A stretch of DNA of 55,091 nt from Rhodanobacteraceae bacterium (GCA_003142815.1 PLNP01000049.1:1-55091); one strand, 5' to 3'; shown: positions 36,231 to 45,734, numbered from the stretch's first letter. The notes: a model not told the origin generated them from the letters alone. Numbers and translations are program-made.

Positions 36231-36446
36231 GTGCGCGCCTCCTTGCGAGCATCCGGATAAGCTTGGCCACACAAGAAAGCCGTTCGCCCTGAGGTATCGA
36301 AGGGCGAACTCTCGCTCGCATTACGTCCGTTCGTGCTTCGATAAGCGCAGCGCACCTTGTGCTGAGCCTGTCGAAGCATCAGCACGAACGGACGTAATGC
36401 GAACATCGGAAAAGCCGAGGGGAAATTCATGTGCGTGCCTCCTTGC
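36227..36446. repeat. 180-bp repeat insertion flanked by a 20-bp duplication at the gldA/gldF junction
   Basis: The flanks TCATGTGCG(C/T)GCCTCCTTGC at 36227-36246 and 36427-36446 differ at one base and are 200 bp apart. Between them are an R2 unit (CCGTTCGCCCTGAGGTATCG and its inverse, 36279-36309) and a long hairpin with arms CGCATTACGTCCGTTCGTGC (36318-36338) and its complement (36383-36403), which itself contains another R2-like palindrome. Confidence 0.85.
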
Positions 36447-37368
36447 CGACCGCGCCCTGGGTGATCGTGCGGAACACCTCGTCGAGGCGCCCCGGCTCGA
36501 GTGCGAGTTCGCGTACGGCGACACCCTGCGCCTTCAATGCGTCGCTGACCGCGACGAAGATCGCGCGTCCCGGCTTCGGGAATGCAGTGATGCGGTTGTC
36601 CTGCGGATCGATCTCGATCGCCGCGATATCGGCGACTCTCGACAGCGCCTCCTTCGCCTCCTGCACGTTCGCCGCAGTCAGCGACACCGCCTGGTGGTAG
36701 CGCGAACGCGCCTCGAGCTCGCCCGGCGTCGCATCCACGAGAATGCGCCCGGCCGCGATGATGATCGCGCGGCTGCACACCGCGTGGACTTCCTCCAGCA
36801 GATGCGTCGAGATGATGATGGTCTTGTCGCGCGCCATCGCGTTGATCAGCGTGCGCACTTCCTGCTTCTGGTTCGGATCAAGGCCGTCGGTGGGTTCATC
36901 GAGGATCAGCACCTTGGGATCGTGCAGGATCGCCCCGGCAAGGCCGACGCGGCGCTTGAAACCTTTCGACAAGGTATCGATCGGCTGTTCGCGTACACCG
37001 TCCAGATGCAGGCGTTCGACTGCGTCGTCGAGACGCTTGTCGCGAAGGTCACCGGTGAGCCCACGTACGTCGGCGATGAAATCGAGGAATTCGCGCACGC
37101 TCATTTCGCCGTAGCTCGGCGCGCCTTCGGGCAGATAGCCGAGCGCGCGCTTGGCTTCCAGCGGCTGCGTTTCGATATCGAAACCGGCGACCGTCGCGCT
37201 GCCCGAGGTGGGGCTGAGGAAGCCGGCGAGGATCTTCATCGTCGTCGATTTGCCGGCGCCGTTGGGGCCGAGGAAGCCGAGCACCTGACCGGGCTCGACC
37301 TTGAACGTGATCGCGTCGACGGCAGTGAGATCGCCGTAGCGCCTGGTGAGTTGCCGGGTTTCTATCAT
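36427..37368 (-). CDS. gldA: ABC transporter ATPase, GldA-like
   Basis: 313 residues. Walker A GPNGAGKST, signature LSKGFKRRVGLA (the LSKG variant usual in this subfamily), Walker B VLILDEPTDGLDP, H-loop STHLLEEV, and a C-terminal regulatory extension of about 90 residues. It energises the GldF permease and GldG auxiliary protein encoded downstream. ATG 37368 was chosen (MIETRQLTRRYG), since the frame upstream has no similarity. Its last codons (GKEART) contain the duplicated former ribosome site of gldF. Confidence 0.92.
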   Translation of the reverse strand: MIETRQLTRRYGDLTAVDAITFKVEPGQVLGFLGPNGAGKSTTMKILAGFLSPTSGSATVAGFDIETQPLEAKRALGYLPEGAPSYGEMSVREFLDFIADVRGLTGDLRDKRLDDAVERLHLDGVREQPIDTLSKGFKRRVGLAGAILHDPKVLILDEPTDGLDPNQKQEVRTLINAMARDKTIIISTHLLEEVHAVCSRAIIIAAGRILVDATPGELEARSRYHQAVSLTAANVQEAKEALSRVADIAAIEIDPQDNRITAFPKPGRAIFVAVSDALKAQGVAVRELALEPGRLDEVFRTITQGAVGKEART

Positions 37369-37622
37369 CGTCGAATATCCCTCTCGAAAGGCATGCAAGT
37401 CCGGCGATGCAAACTCGCCGCCGGCCATGTACTGCAATGGGGAGCGCTCGCAATCCGCCGTTGGCCCGGCCGCGATCGCACGACAGCGGCGCTGGGCGGA
37501 AAAATCACAAGCGCGGCGAAAGATACCGCAAAGACCAGGGGAAAGTTCCCCCAGCGCTCGCGTGCCGGCGCGCAATGAATTCGCCACACGGTGCCGATTG
37601 ATGCGGCACGATGAAGTTTTTA

Positions 37623-37663
37623 CCGTTCGCCCTGAGCCCTTCGACTGCGCTCAGGGTGAACGG
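37623..37663. repeat. R2-type palindromic repeat
   Basis: CCGTTCGCCCTGAGCCCTTC, then CTGCGCTCAGGGTGAACGG: one short inverted pair. It is the only structured item I see in the 381-bp gap between the ABC ATPase start and the DUF3025 stop. No promoter hexamers are convincing there. Confidence 0.75.
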
Positions 37664-37749
37664 AATCAAAACATATTCATGCCGTATCAGTGTGTGTGCG
37701 AGACGCACGCCGCAACGCGCCGCATACCGCGATGCAAGGGATACCCTGG

Positions 37750-38637
37750 TCAACGCAACGGCATGCTCGGCACGAACGGCGGCGGATAGCGTCGGCCGGG
37801 GCGCAACGGTCGGAAACACGGCGCATCGCGATAGAACGATGGCGACGCGCCGTCGGCATGCCAGCCGGGAATCCCGACCAAGGGCAACGGACGCAGTTCC
37901 TGCGGATCGGTGAGCAACCGGCGATCGCGAATCGCCGCCGCAATCAGGACTTCGGCCTGCGCCCAATGCGCGATGATCGAACCCTCGCCGGTGCACCGCG
38001 ACGCGATCGCGTCAGCGCCGACGCGCACCGCTATCGTCTTGGCCGTCGACAAGGCATCGCCGCCGGCGAACTGGCGTTCGATCAGCGCATGCCCAAACAC
38101 AGTGATCGCGATGCGCGTGCCCCACGCGGCGCGCTCGCGCAAGAACAAGCCCGGCCAGTCATGGCGATCCCACAACGCCAACAAAGCCGGATCAGCGCAC
38201 CACACGATGGCGCCCGCCTCATCGAAATGGGTCATCGCGCATTGGCCTCGCGTACGCGTTCTTGGACCGACCTCGGTGATGTCGGCAGCTTGGCGTGCGT
38301 TGAGAGCAAGCTTCAATTGCGGATGGCGCAGCCAGACCAGCGCGTTGAACAAATCGTGCGGATTGTGCTCACGGGTCGCCAGCACGGCGCGTTCGGCGAT
38401 GCGTGTCTCGTAGTGCAGGCCGTCCGCGAGCAGCGCCGCGTCCTGCGCACGAAATGCCGGACGCGCGATATGATCGCCCGATTCGGCGAGGCGGCGCTCG
38501 CGTTCGAGCGCTTCAATCGTGGTCGCAGCGACGTGGTCGAGCAACGACGCGTATCCGGCCCAGGCCGCCAGCAGCGGATGGACGCGCCGCCCGCCTGCGA
38601 TGCCCGGCACCGATCCTGCGCTGCGCTCGGCGCACAT
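37750..38637 (-). CDS. DUF3025 protein
   Basis: 295 residues from the ATG at 38637. The family core is clear: DGLHYETRIAERAVLATREH, DLFNALVWLRHPQLKLALNA, TRGQCAMTHFDEAGAIV. DUF3025 proteins are cytoplasmic and uncharacterised. Two conserved segments with His and Asp/Glu suggest a metal or hydrolase site, but this is a guess. The C-terminus (LPLVGIPGWHADGASPSFYR) is also conserved in the family. A longer frame up to 38709 enters an inverted-repeat element and was rejected. Confidence 0.85.
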   Translation of the reverse strand: MCAERSAGSVPGIAGGRRVHPLLAAWAGYASLLDHVAATTIEALERERRLAESGDHIARPAFRAQDAALLADGLHYETRIAERAVLATREHNPHDLFNALVWLRHPQLKLALNARQAADITEVGPRTRTRGQCAMTHFDEAGAIVWCADPALLALWDRHDWPGLFLRERAAWGTRIAITVFGHALIERQFAGGDALSTAKTIAVRVGADAIASRCTGEGSIIAHWAQAEVLIAAAIRDRRLLTDPQELRPLPLVGIPGWHADGASPSFYRDAPCFRPLRPGRRYPPPFVPSMPLR

Positions 38638-38657
38638 TCCCGTTGCGGCCCTGCCTA

Positions 38658-38818
38658 GGAGCCTGTCGGACTTGGTTGGCCGGGCTGCAAATCTATCTAC
38701 GCGCGCCATATTTCCGCCACTTCTTGGCCCATAGAACCACTATGGGCCGGCGAATCGCCGAAAATCTGTCGTCGCGCAGCCAGCTTTTCGCCTCGACCAC
38801 CCAAGTCCGACAAGCTCC
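38658..38818. mobile_element. MITE-like element with TIRs GGAGCCTGTCGGACTTGG
   Basis: 161 bp, left end GGAGCCTGTCGGACTTGG and right end CCAAGTCCGACAAGCTCC (one mismatch), with an inner perfect palindrome GGCCCATAG/CTATGGGCC (38723-38745). No transposase. It lies between the divergent DUF3025 and sigma-factor genes. No clear target duplication is seen. The rest of the gap has a possible -10 (TACGAT, 38950) for the sigma gene. Confidence 0.7.
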
Positions 38819-38991
38819 CAGTTCCACCGTTGCACCCATCCATGCTGGACGACTGCGCACATCATAGCGGCCGACTTGCGCTGACCGCGCAACGTCGCTG
38901 CACCGCAGGCGCTTCGACAACGTCACGGCAGCGACCAGAGAGGCTGCGCTACGATGGCTCCTATCTCCGCTTCGACGGACCAGGCAACGCA

Positions 38992-39510
38992 ATGGCAACG
39001 CCCCCATCGATCGCCGACCAGGAAAACCTCTATGCGGCGGCGTATGCCGAACTGCATCGCCTCGCGCGACGCGAGCGCCGGCGCGCCAGCAGTTCCGCAA
39101 CGCTCAACACGACCGCGCTGGTCCATGAGACCTGGTTCAAGCTGAGGTCGGACTCCGCAGCCGCACACCTGGCGCAGAACGAGTTTCTTGCGATCGCCGC
39201 GCGCGCGATGCGCCAGGTACTGGTTGACCACGCGCGCCGCCTCAACGCCGACAAGCGCCGGCATGTCACGGTGACGCTCGGCCACGCCGACGCCGACAAT
39301 GCGTTGGCGCCAATCCCCATGCTCGACCTCGATGACGCATTGCGCCGGCTCGAAGACGTCGACGCCCAGCTCGCGCGCATTGTCGACCTGCACGTGTTCT
39401 CGGGCCTCGAGTTCCGCGAAATCGCCGAATCCGAGGGCATTTCCGAGCGCAGCGTGTTCCGGCTCTGGCGCAACGCGCGCGTGTTTCTGCTCGACCAGCT
39501 CGCCGCATGA
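38992..39510 (+). CDS. ECF-type RNA polymerase sigma factor (HpF/sigma-70 X6 group)
   Basis: 172 residues. Region 2 covers AAAYAELHRLARRERRRASS ... LNTTALVHETWFKL and FLAIAARAMRQVLVDHARR, a linker follows, and region 4 is VDAQLARIVDLHVFSGLEFR, then EIAESEGISERSVFRLWRNA. The LVHETWFKL and RQVLVDHAR motifs mark the ECF group that is normally paired with a Ser/Thr kinase. The kinase gene follows with an ATGA overlap, so kinase and sigma are made together. The kinase probably controls the sigma factor. ATG 38992 gives MATPPSIADQENLYAAAYAE. Confidence 0.9.
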   Translation: MATPPSIADQENLYAAAYAELHRLARRERRRASSSATLNTTALVHETWFKLRSDSAAAHLAQNEFLAIAARAMRQVLVDHARRLNADKRRHVTVTLGHADADNALAPIPMLDLDDALRRLEDVDAQLARIVDLHVFSGLEFREIAESEGISERSVFRLWRNARVFLLDQLAA

Positions 39511-42440
39511 ACGCGCAGGATTCCGACTGGCCTCACCTGCTCGCATGGTTCGAGCGCGCGGCCGATGCGACGCCCGCCGAGCGCCAATGCCTGCTCGACG
39601 AACTCGGCAGCGACGATCCCGCGCTGCGCGCGCGCCTACAGCGCCTGCTCGCGCTCGACGCCTCCGATAGCGATCTCGCCGCCGACGTTGCCGGCTGGCG
39701 CGAGCGGTTGATCGAGGCGGCGGGCGAGGAAACCGTGCCCGCGCGCATCGGCGCCTGGAGGATCGTGCGCGAGCTTGGGCAAGGCGGCATGGGTCGCGTG
39801 TTTCTCGCCGAGCGCGCCGACGGCGAATACGAGCAGCAGGTCGCGCTGAAGCTGATCCGCGGCGAGTTCACCTCCGACGCCGCTGTCGCGCGCTTCCTCG
39901 CCGAACGTCGCATCCTCGCGCGCCTCGATCACCCGGGCATCGCGAGCCTCGTCGACGGCGGCGTCGATGCGGACGGTCGGCCGTGGTTCGCGATGCAGTA
40001 CGTCGAAGGTATCGCCCTGCCCGACCACTGCACGCGGCACGCGCTTGGACTCGAAGCGCGCCTGAAGCTGATCGTCGCGGTCTGCGAAGCGGTCGCCTAC
40101 GCGCATCGCCAGCTCGTCGTGCATTGCGACCTGAAACCCTCGAACGTGCTGGTCGACAACAACGGCCAGCCGCGTCTGCTCGACTTCGGCATCGCGCGCC
40201 TGCTCGAACCGCGCGGCGGCGAGTGCCAGATCACGCAGACGCAAGCACGCGCGCTGACGCCAGGCTATGCGGCGCCGGAGCAACTGGCCGGCCAACCGAT
40301 CAGCGTCGCGACCGACGTCTACGCGCTCGGCACGCTGCTGTACGAACTGCTCACCGGGGTGCGCCCGTACGCACACGACGACGGCACGTCCGCCGCCATC
40401 GCCGTGGCGCAAGCGCGCGGCGAACCGCGACCGCTATCGCGTGCAGCGGGCACGACGGGGCCGGTTCCCGCGCGCCGCCTGCGCGGCGACCTCGACCTGG
40501 TCGCCGCCACCGCGCTGCGTCACGATCCCGCGCAGCGCTATCCGGACGCCGCTGCGCTGGCTGAGGACCTGCGCCGTCATCTCGCCGGCTGGCCGCTGCG
40601 CGCACAGCGCGATAGCGCCCTGCACCGGACCCGCAAGTTCGTTGCGCGCCATCGTATCGCGGTTGCGTTCGCCGCACTCGCGATCACGGCGCTGCTCGCG
40701 ACGACGGCGTTCGCGCTCGTGCAGCTGCGGGCTGCTCGCCGGCAGGCCGACCGCGCCGAAGCGGTGCGCCAGTTCCTCGTCGGCGTATTCGACCAAGCCA
40801 GTCCGGACGAGAACAAGGGCCAGCCGTTCACCGCGCATCAACTGCTGGAAAAAGGCGAGAAACAGCTTGACATCACGCGTGACGACCAGCCTGGTCTCAA
40901 AGCGGAGATCGCTGCGCTGCTCGGCGAACTCTATATCGGTGTCGGCGATTTCCCGCGCTCGCTGAGCCTGATCCAGCGTGCGTCACCGGCATTGGCGGAC
41001 CCGCACGTTTCCGAGGTGGTGCGCGCGCGAATACTGCTTAGCAAGGCATGGATCGAGAACGAGAACGGCGAATACGAGAAGGGTCTCGCACAGGCGCGCG
41101 AAAGTCTCGCCCTGCTCGAACGCGCGCCGCGCAGGAGCGCCGAATCCATCGCCGAGGCGCACCTGACCATCGCCTACGCGTTGATGGGAACCGGCGACTG
41201 GAAGGGAACGGAACAGTTCGTCAGCAAGACACTGCCAGCCGATCGTGCGGCGATCGGCGACCTGCACGATTCCATTGCCGGGCAATGGGAACAGCTCGGC
41301 GATGCGCAGCGTCAGGTTGGCCGCTATGACGAAGCCGTATCCGCGTTCAACAACGCCATCGCCATCTATCGCAAGCTGTACGGCGAGAACAGCAGCCACA
41401 TTGCGCACGTGATCAGTCCGCTCGCCAGCGTGCTCGAGTCGAAGGACCTCGTGCGCGCCGAGCAGGTCCGCCGGCAAGCGGTCGCGATCCATCTCGCCCA
41501 GGTCGGGCCGGACCACCACGACATCCTGGTTGCCGAGATCAACCTGCTCGGCACGATCGAAATGAAGGGTCATTACGACGAGGTGTTGCCACAGCGTCTC
41601 GAGCTGATCGCGCGCGCCGAGCGCGCCGGGACCCTGCATCCACGCGACATGGCGACGCAGTACACCTCGCTCGGCAAGAACTATCGCGAGCTTGGCCGCT
41701 TCGCCGAAGCCGAGGAGGCGCTGCGCCACTCACTCGACCTCACCCGCCAGGACCGTGGCCCCGACAACGTCGACAGCGCACCGGCGCTGCGCCATCTCGA
41801 CGTGACGCAGACGCTGGCGGGCCATTACGCCGATGCCGAGGCGACGATCAAGAGCGTTCTGGCCATCCGCGGCAACAGTGATCCCGCTTCATCGCCGGTA
41901 CTCAACCTTCTGCGTTCGGATCTCGGCAACCTGCTGCGCCTGCAGCATCATGCTGCCGCAGCGGTCGACGAGCTGCGCGCCGCCGACCAGGCGATCGTAT
42001 CGACGCCCGAGACCGCCGCGCATCCATGGCGCATGGACATCCTGGCGGCCCTGAGTCAGGCCGAACTGGACGCCGGCGATGCCGCGGCTGCCGAGCGCAG
42101 CGCCAGCGAGGCCGTGGCCATCGCGCGGCGGACGCTGCGGCCCGGCCACTACCAACTCGGCATCGCGTTGTTCGCGCTCGCGCGTGCCAAGCTCGCGCTG
42201 GAAAAACCCGGTGAGGCGGAACGCCTGCTGCGCGAAGCGCTCGCCGTGCGTAGCCCACCGCTTCCGGCCGACGATCCACGCGTGCTGGAAGTAAAGGTCG
42301 GCCTCGTCAATGCGCTCGAAGCCCTGCGCCGCAAGGACGAGGCGCGTCCATTGCGCGATGAGATCGAGCCGCTGCTGAGAACGTCGACCTCACCCTACGC
42401 GAACGATCTGCGCGCGCGCCTCGACGTCACATCCGGTTAG
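39507..42440 (+). CDS. Transmembrane Ser/Thr protein kinase with C-terminal TPR domain
   Basis: 977 residues. N-terminal helical segment (1-80), kinase domain about 83-365 (Gly loop GQGGMGRVF, Lys 115 in VALKLI, catalytic loop VVHCDLKPSNVLV with Asp 208, DFG Asp 226, APEQLAGQ), a membrane helix about 384-407 (IAVAFAALAITALLATTAFA), then some 570 residues of TPR-like repeats that should lie in the periplasm. The usual HRD is HCD here, so activation-loop control may differ (non-RD kinase). It is translationally coupled to the ECF sigma gene and is likely its sensor kinase. The stop overlaps by a few bases that of the convergent delta-60 gene. Confidence 0.9.
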   Translation: MNAQDSDWPHLLAWFERAADATPAERQCLLDELGSDDPALRARLQRLLALDASDSDLAADVAGWRERLIEAAGEETVPARIGAWRIVRELGQGGMGRVFLAERADGEYEQQVALKLIRGEFTSDAAVARFLAERRILARLDHPGIASLVDGGVDADGRPWFAMQYVEGIALPDHCTRHALGLEARLKLIVAVCEAVAYAHRQLVVHCDLKPSNVLVDNNGQPRLLDFGIARLLEPRGGECQITQTQARALTPGYAAPEQLAGQPISVATDVYALGTLLYELLTGVRPYAHDDGTSAAIAVAQARGEPRPLSRAAGTTGPVPARRLRGDLDLVAATALRHDPAQRYPDAAALAEDLRRHLAGWPLRAQRDSALHRTRKFVARHRIAVAFAALAITALLATTAFALVQLRAARRQADRAEAVRQFLVGVFDQASPDENKGQPFTAHQLLEKGEKQLDITRDDQPGLKAEIAALLGELYIGVGDFPRSLSLIQRASPALADPHVSEVVRARILLSKAWIENENGEYEKGLAQARESLALLERAPRRSAESIAEAHLTIAYALMGTGDWKGTEQFVSKTLPADRAAIGDLHDSIAGQWEQLGDAQRQVGRYDEAVSAFNNAIAIYRKLYGENSSHIAHVISPLASVLESKDLVRAEQVRRQAVAIHLAQVGPDHHDILVAEINLLGTIEMKGHYDEVLPQRLELIARAERAGTLHPRDMATQYTSLGKNYRELGRFAEAEEALRHSLDLTRQDRGPDNVDSAPALRHLDVTQTLAGHYADAEATIKSVLAIRGNSDPASSPVLNLLRSDLGNLLRLQHHAAAAVDELRAADQAIVSTPETAAHPWRMDILAALSQAELDAGDAAAAERSASEAVAIARRTLRPGHYQLGIALFALARAKLALEKPGEAERLLREALAVRSPPLPADDPRVLEVKVGLVNALEALRRKDEARPLRDEIEPLLRTSTSPYANDLRARLDVTSG

Positions 42441-44002
42441 TTCGGCACCACGCCATCCAGACCATCGCGGAAGATCGTATCGAAATAATTCAACCGCGCG
42501 ATCAGCCAGTCGTAGTCGTTCGGATTCGACCCACTGATGTTGTAGGAACGCTCGCCGATCAGCACGATGCGGCCGCGACTGTCGAGGGCAAGCCCGCTGC
42601 CCCATTCGCGTTGGGCGGGATTCTGTCCGGCCTGCCCGTCCAGGCTCAGGATCGCCAGGCCCAAACCATCGTTGCCAAAGCTCGAATCGCGGCTGAAATC
42701 CGCGTTGAAGCGGATCACGCCGACATCCGAGGGCGCGTTATTGGAAACGCTGGTGCCCGCATAGCCGGTCACCACGAGTTTGCCATCGGCGGGTTCGCGC
42801 ACCATGTCGGAGATGCCATTGTAAATGCCCGGAAACGCCAAATCCTGGAAGAACGCGAAGGTATCCTGGCGGGTGACATTGCCGACCGCATCGACCTCGG
42901 CCAGCGCATAGCTGCTGGCCAACCCCGGCGTGCCGCCGCCGAGCGTGCTGATGAAGTAGTTCTCGCCGCCGATCACCACGCCGCCGCCCGGGCGCAACAC
43001 GGCGGCCCGGCAGATGTTGTCGCCTTCATTTGAGGCCATCGGAAAATCGATGGTCTCCGCGCCGGTACCGTTGAATGACATGTCGAGGCTGAACTGCGTA
43101 TCCGTCACGGCACGCCGGTAGGCAATGATCGCGCAATCGTGATTGGCCAGGTCGCTGTAGGGCGTGTTGTTGGCGGTGCCGACCAGATACAACTCGCTGT
43201 GCGCCGGTATCAGGCAGCTCACGCCGCAGGACTGCGCAGGCACGAAGCGCAGCACCTGCGCGTAGGCGCGGTCGTCATGGTCGTTGCCAGTGCCCAGGTC
43301 GAAGGCACGTGCAAGCGTGTAGTCGAAGTTGCCGCCGGCATCGAATACGGCGAGATAGAAATCGTTGTCGCTGGCGTTCGGCACGATGTAGTGTCCAGCC
43401 GCGTACAGGGTGCCGTCGGTATCGACCAGCACGGAAGCGAATGCGGTGTGGTCGCCCATCACCTCGTAGCCGGAGGAATTGAAGCTGGAGTCGGTGCTGC
43501 CATCGGCGTTGAAACGCTCGATCAGGGCGCGCTCGCCGTGGCTGGCGTCGGCGATGTTGCCGACCACGACAATCTTGCCGTCGCCCTGCAATGCTACCGA
43601 CCACAGATAGCAACTATTTTCACCGCTCGATGGATTGAAGTTCTGCACCACCCGCCCGCCGCTGCCGAAGCCGGTATCCACCGCTCCATCGACGTTGAAG
43701 CGCGCCAGCACGCAGGCGTTCTGGTCCGTGCCAAGATAGTTGTTCCAGGAAAAGCCGGCGACCATGATCTTGCCGTTCGGCTGCACCAGCATCGCGTTCG
43801 CGGCGTCATAATTGTAGTAGGGCGCGCCGCCGCCCAGATCGATGCCATAGCGGAACAAACCCGGTATTATCCCGTCTGTAATCGAATACAGGCTGGTATC
43901 CAGCGTGCCATCATAGTTAAGGGCAAACGCAGGCGCCGCCGCACACACGAGGCCAAGCGCGAGCGCGCGCAGACCGTGGGCTTTCCAAGCCAGATGACGC
44001 AT
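42437..44002 (-). CDS. Secreted delta-60 repeat beta-propeller-like protein
   Basis: 521 residues. A signal peptide (LRALALGLVCAAAPAFA) leads to repeated delta-60 units with the pattern QPNGKIMVAGFSWN ... LARFNVDGAVDTGFGSGGRV, QGDGKIVVVG ... IERFNADGSTDSSFNSSGY and FNADFSRDSSFGNDGLG. Such repeats probably fold as a propeller. The C-terminus DTIFRDGLDGVVPN resembles the FxDGFE-like tail of many secreted proteins in Xanthomonadales and may be a processing signal. ATG 44002 has GGAGGA 8 nt upstream. Role unknown; cell-surface or secreted location inferred. Confidence 0.82.
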   Translation of the reverse strand: MRHLAWKAHGLRALALGLVCAAAPAFALNYDGTLDTSLYSITDGIIPGLFRYGIDLGGGAPYYNYDAANAMLVQPNGKIMVAGFSWNNYLGTDQNACVLARFNVDGAVDTGFGSGGRVVQNFNPSSGENSCYLWSVALQGDGKIVVVGNIADASHGERALIERFNADGSTDSSFNSSGYEVMGDHTAFASVLVDTDGTLYAAGHYIVPNASDNDFYLAVFDAGGNFDYTLARAFDLGTGNDHDDRAYAQVLRFVPAQSCGVSCLIPAHSELYLVGTANNTPYSDLANHDCAIIAYRRAVTDTQFSLDMSFNGTGAETIDFPMASNEGDNICRAAVLRPGGGVVIGGENYFISTLGGGTPGLASSYALAEVDAVGNVTRQDTFAFFQDLAFPGIYNGISDMVREPADGKLVVTGYAGTSVSNNAPSDVGVIRFNADFSRDSSFGNDGLGLAILSLDGQAGQNPAQREWGSGLALDSRGRIVLIGERSYNISGSNPNDYDWLIARLNYFDTIFRDGLDGVVPN

Positions 44003-44119
44003 TGGGTATCCTCCTCCACAGGAACGAATGTTCCGTTGCAGGATGAATACGCAGGATCGGGGCGCCAACTGCCAATCCGGCGCCGATGTCCTGACTGGTT
44101 GGGCTTCCACGCCCTCGCG

Positions 44120-45439
44120 TCAGGCGACCAGCCGCCCGATCAGGTCATGCTCGTCCGCGTGGATGATCTCGACCTCGGCGAACTGGCCGGGCTTGAGCGT
44201 CTGCCCGTCATCGATGCGCACGATGCCGTCGATCTCGGGAGCATCGGCCTTCGAGCGCGCGACCGCACCATCGGCATCGACCTCGTCGACGATGACCTGC
44301 TGGCGGGTGCCGATCTTACGCCCGAGGCGCGCGGCGGATATTTCCGCCTGCACTTCCATGAAGCGTTCGAGGCGTTCTTCCTTGAGTTCCTCCGGCACCG
44401 GATCGGGCAGCGCGTTCGCCTTTGCGCCGTCGACCGGCGAATACGCGAACGCACCGACGCGATCGAGCCCGGCCTCGCGCAGGAAGGCGAGCAGTTCCTC
44501 GAACTCGCCCTCGGTCTCGCCCGGGAAACCGACAATGAAGGTGCTGCGGATCGTGAGGTCGGGACAGAGCGCACGCCACTTCTGGATGCGCTGCAAGGTC
44601 TTGTCGACCGCACCGGGCCGTTTCATCAACTTGAGAATCCGCGGGCTCGCATGCTGGAACGGGATGTCGAGATACGGCAGGATTTTTCCCTCAGCCATCA
44701 GCGGAATCACGTCGTCAACGTGCGGATACGGGTACACGTAGTGCAGGCGCGTCCACACACGCAACTCGGCCAGCCCCTCGCACAGACCGTTCATGCGCGT
44801 CTGATACGAATGGCCACGCCATTCACGCGGCGCGTATTTCATATCGACGCCATATGCACTGGTGTCCTGCGAGACGACCAGCAACTCCTTCACGCCGCCC
44901 TTGACCAGTTTCTCGGCCTCGATCAGCACCTCGTCGAGAGGCCGCGAGACCAGGTCGCCGCGCATCGACGGGATGATGCAGAACGTGCAGCGGTGATTGC
45001 AGCCTTCGGAAATCTTAAGGTACGCATAGTGCTTCGGAGTCAGCTTGATGCCCTGTGGCGGCACCAGATCCAGAAACGGATCGTGCTTGGGCGGCAGCGC
45101 CGCGTGCACCGCGCTCATCACGCTCGCGTAATCCTGCGGCCCGCTGATCGAGAGCACATCCGGATGCGCCTCGCGGATCAGATCCGCGCGTTTGCCGAGG
45201 CAACCGGTCACGATGACCTTGCCGTTTTCCGCCAGCGCCTCGCCGATCGCGTCCAGCGATTCGGTCACCGCCGAATCGATGAAACCACAGGTGTTGACGA
45301 CGACCACGTCGGCCGCGTCGTAGCTCGGCACGATATCGTAACCTTCGACCCGCAACTGGGTCAGGATGCGTTCGGAGTCGACCAGCGCCTTCGGGCAGCC
45401 GAGGCTGACGAAGCCGACCTTGGGATTGCGGCGTGACAT
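44120..45439 (-). CDS. rimO: Ribosomal protein uS12 methylthiotransferase RimO
   Basis: Radical-SAM enzyme adding a methylthio group to Asp 89 of ribosomal protein S12. 439 residues. UPF0004 domain ([36 protein letters not shown]: three Cys for the auxiliary cluster), radical SAM CxxxCxxC in [18 protein letters not shown] (near residue 145), and C-terminal TRAM domain ending [20 protein letters not shown]. RimO rather than MiaB is favoured by [10 protein letters not shown] and by the sequence after the cluster. Promoter TACAAT 28 nt upstream of the ATG. Confidence 0.95.
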   Translation of the reverse strand: MSRRNPKVGFVSLGCPKALVDSERILTQLRVEGYDIVPSYDAADVVVVNTCGFIDSAVTESLDAIGEALAENGKVIVTGCLGKRADLIREAHPDVLSISGPQDYASVMSAVHAALPPKHDPFLDLVPPQGIKLTPKHYAYLKISEGCNHRCTFCIIPSMRGDLVSRPLDEVLIEAEKLVKGGVKELLVVSQDTSAYGVDMKYAPREWRGHSYQTRMNGLCEGLAELRVWTRLHYVYPYPHVDDVIPLMAEGKILPYLDIPFQHASPRILKLMKRPGAVDKTLQRIQKWRALCPDLTIRSTFIVGFPGETEGEFEELLAFLREAGLDRVGAFAYSPVDGAKANALPDPVPEELKEERLERFMEVQAEISAARLGRKIGTRQQVIVDEVDADGAVARSKADAPEIDGIVRIDDGQTLKPGQFAEVEIIHADEHDLIGRLVA

Positions 45440-45466
45440 GGATATCCGGCGTGCGGAGGGTCGGCG

Positions 45467-45472
45467 ATTGTA
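45467..45472 (-). promoter_or_regulatory. -10 box (TACAAT) of rimO
   Basis: On the minus strand TACAATCGCCG, the same string as in front of purT. The predicted leader is about 21 nt. Confidence 0.5.
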
Positions 45473-45504
45473 CCGGCGAACGCGCGGCGGGGCAGCGCGA
45501 GCGG

Positions 45505-45627
45505 TATTGATTCGAAACGAATCCAGATTCGAACCGACCGAATCAATCCTCCAACCTTTCCCTCCCCCGCGAGTGCATGGGGAGGCCTGATGCGTCAGGC
45601 AACCTATTATGGAGTGCCGGATCAATA
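45505..45627. mobile_element. MITE-like element, copy 2
   Basis: 123-bp relative of the element at 21490-21605: left end TATTGATTCGA, shared CGACCGAATCAATCC and CCTTTCCCTCCCCCGC segments, right end GTGCCGGATCAATA. It creates an ATG (45609) in frame with the hydrolase gene, but that start is unlikely to be native. Confidence 0.75.
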
Positions 45628-45734
45628 AAGGGGCCTGTCGCGCCTCTCGTCTGCCGCATCACGATCCGACGATTGACATGCGCGCCGCGGCGCTTACGCT
45701 TGTCCGATCGCATCCGCAAGGGAATGACGCCATC

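Noticed and set aside
36866-37368. LSKGF in place of LSGGQ in the ABC ATPase as a defect
   Set aside because: The LSKG form is normal in the GldA-like subfamily, and Walker A, Walker B and the H-loop are intact.
43139-45436. 765-codon plus-strand frame opposite the delta-60 and rimO genes
   Set aside because: It is antisense to two well-supported genes and has no domain; typical of GC-rich third-position bias.
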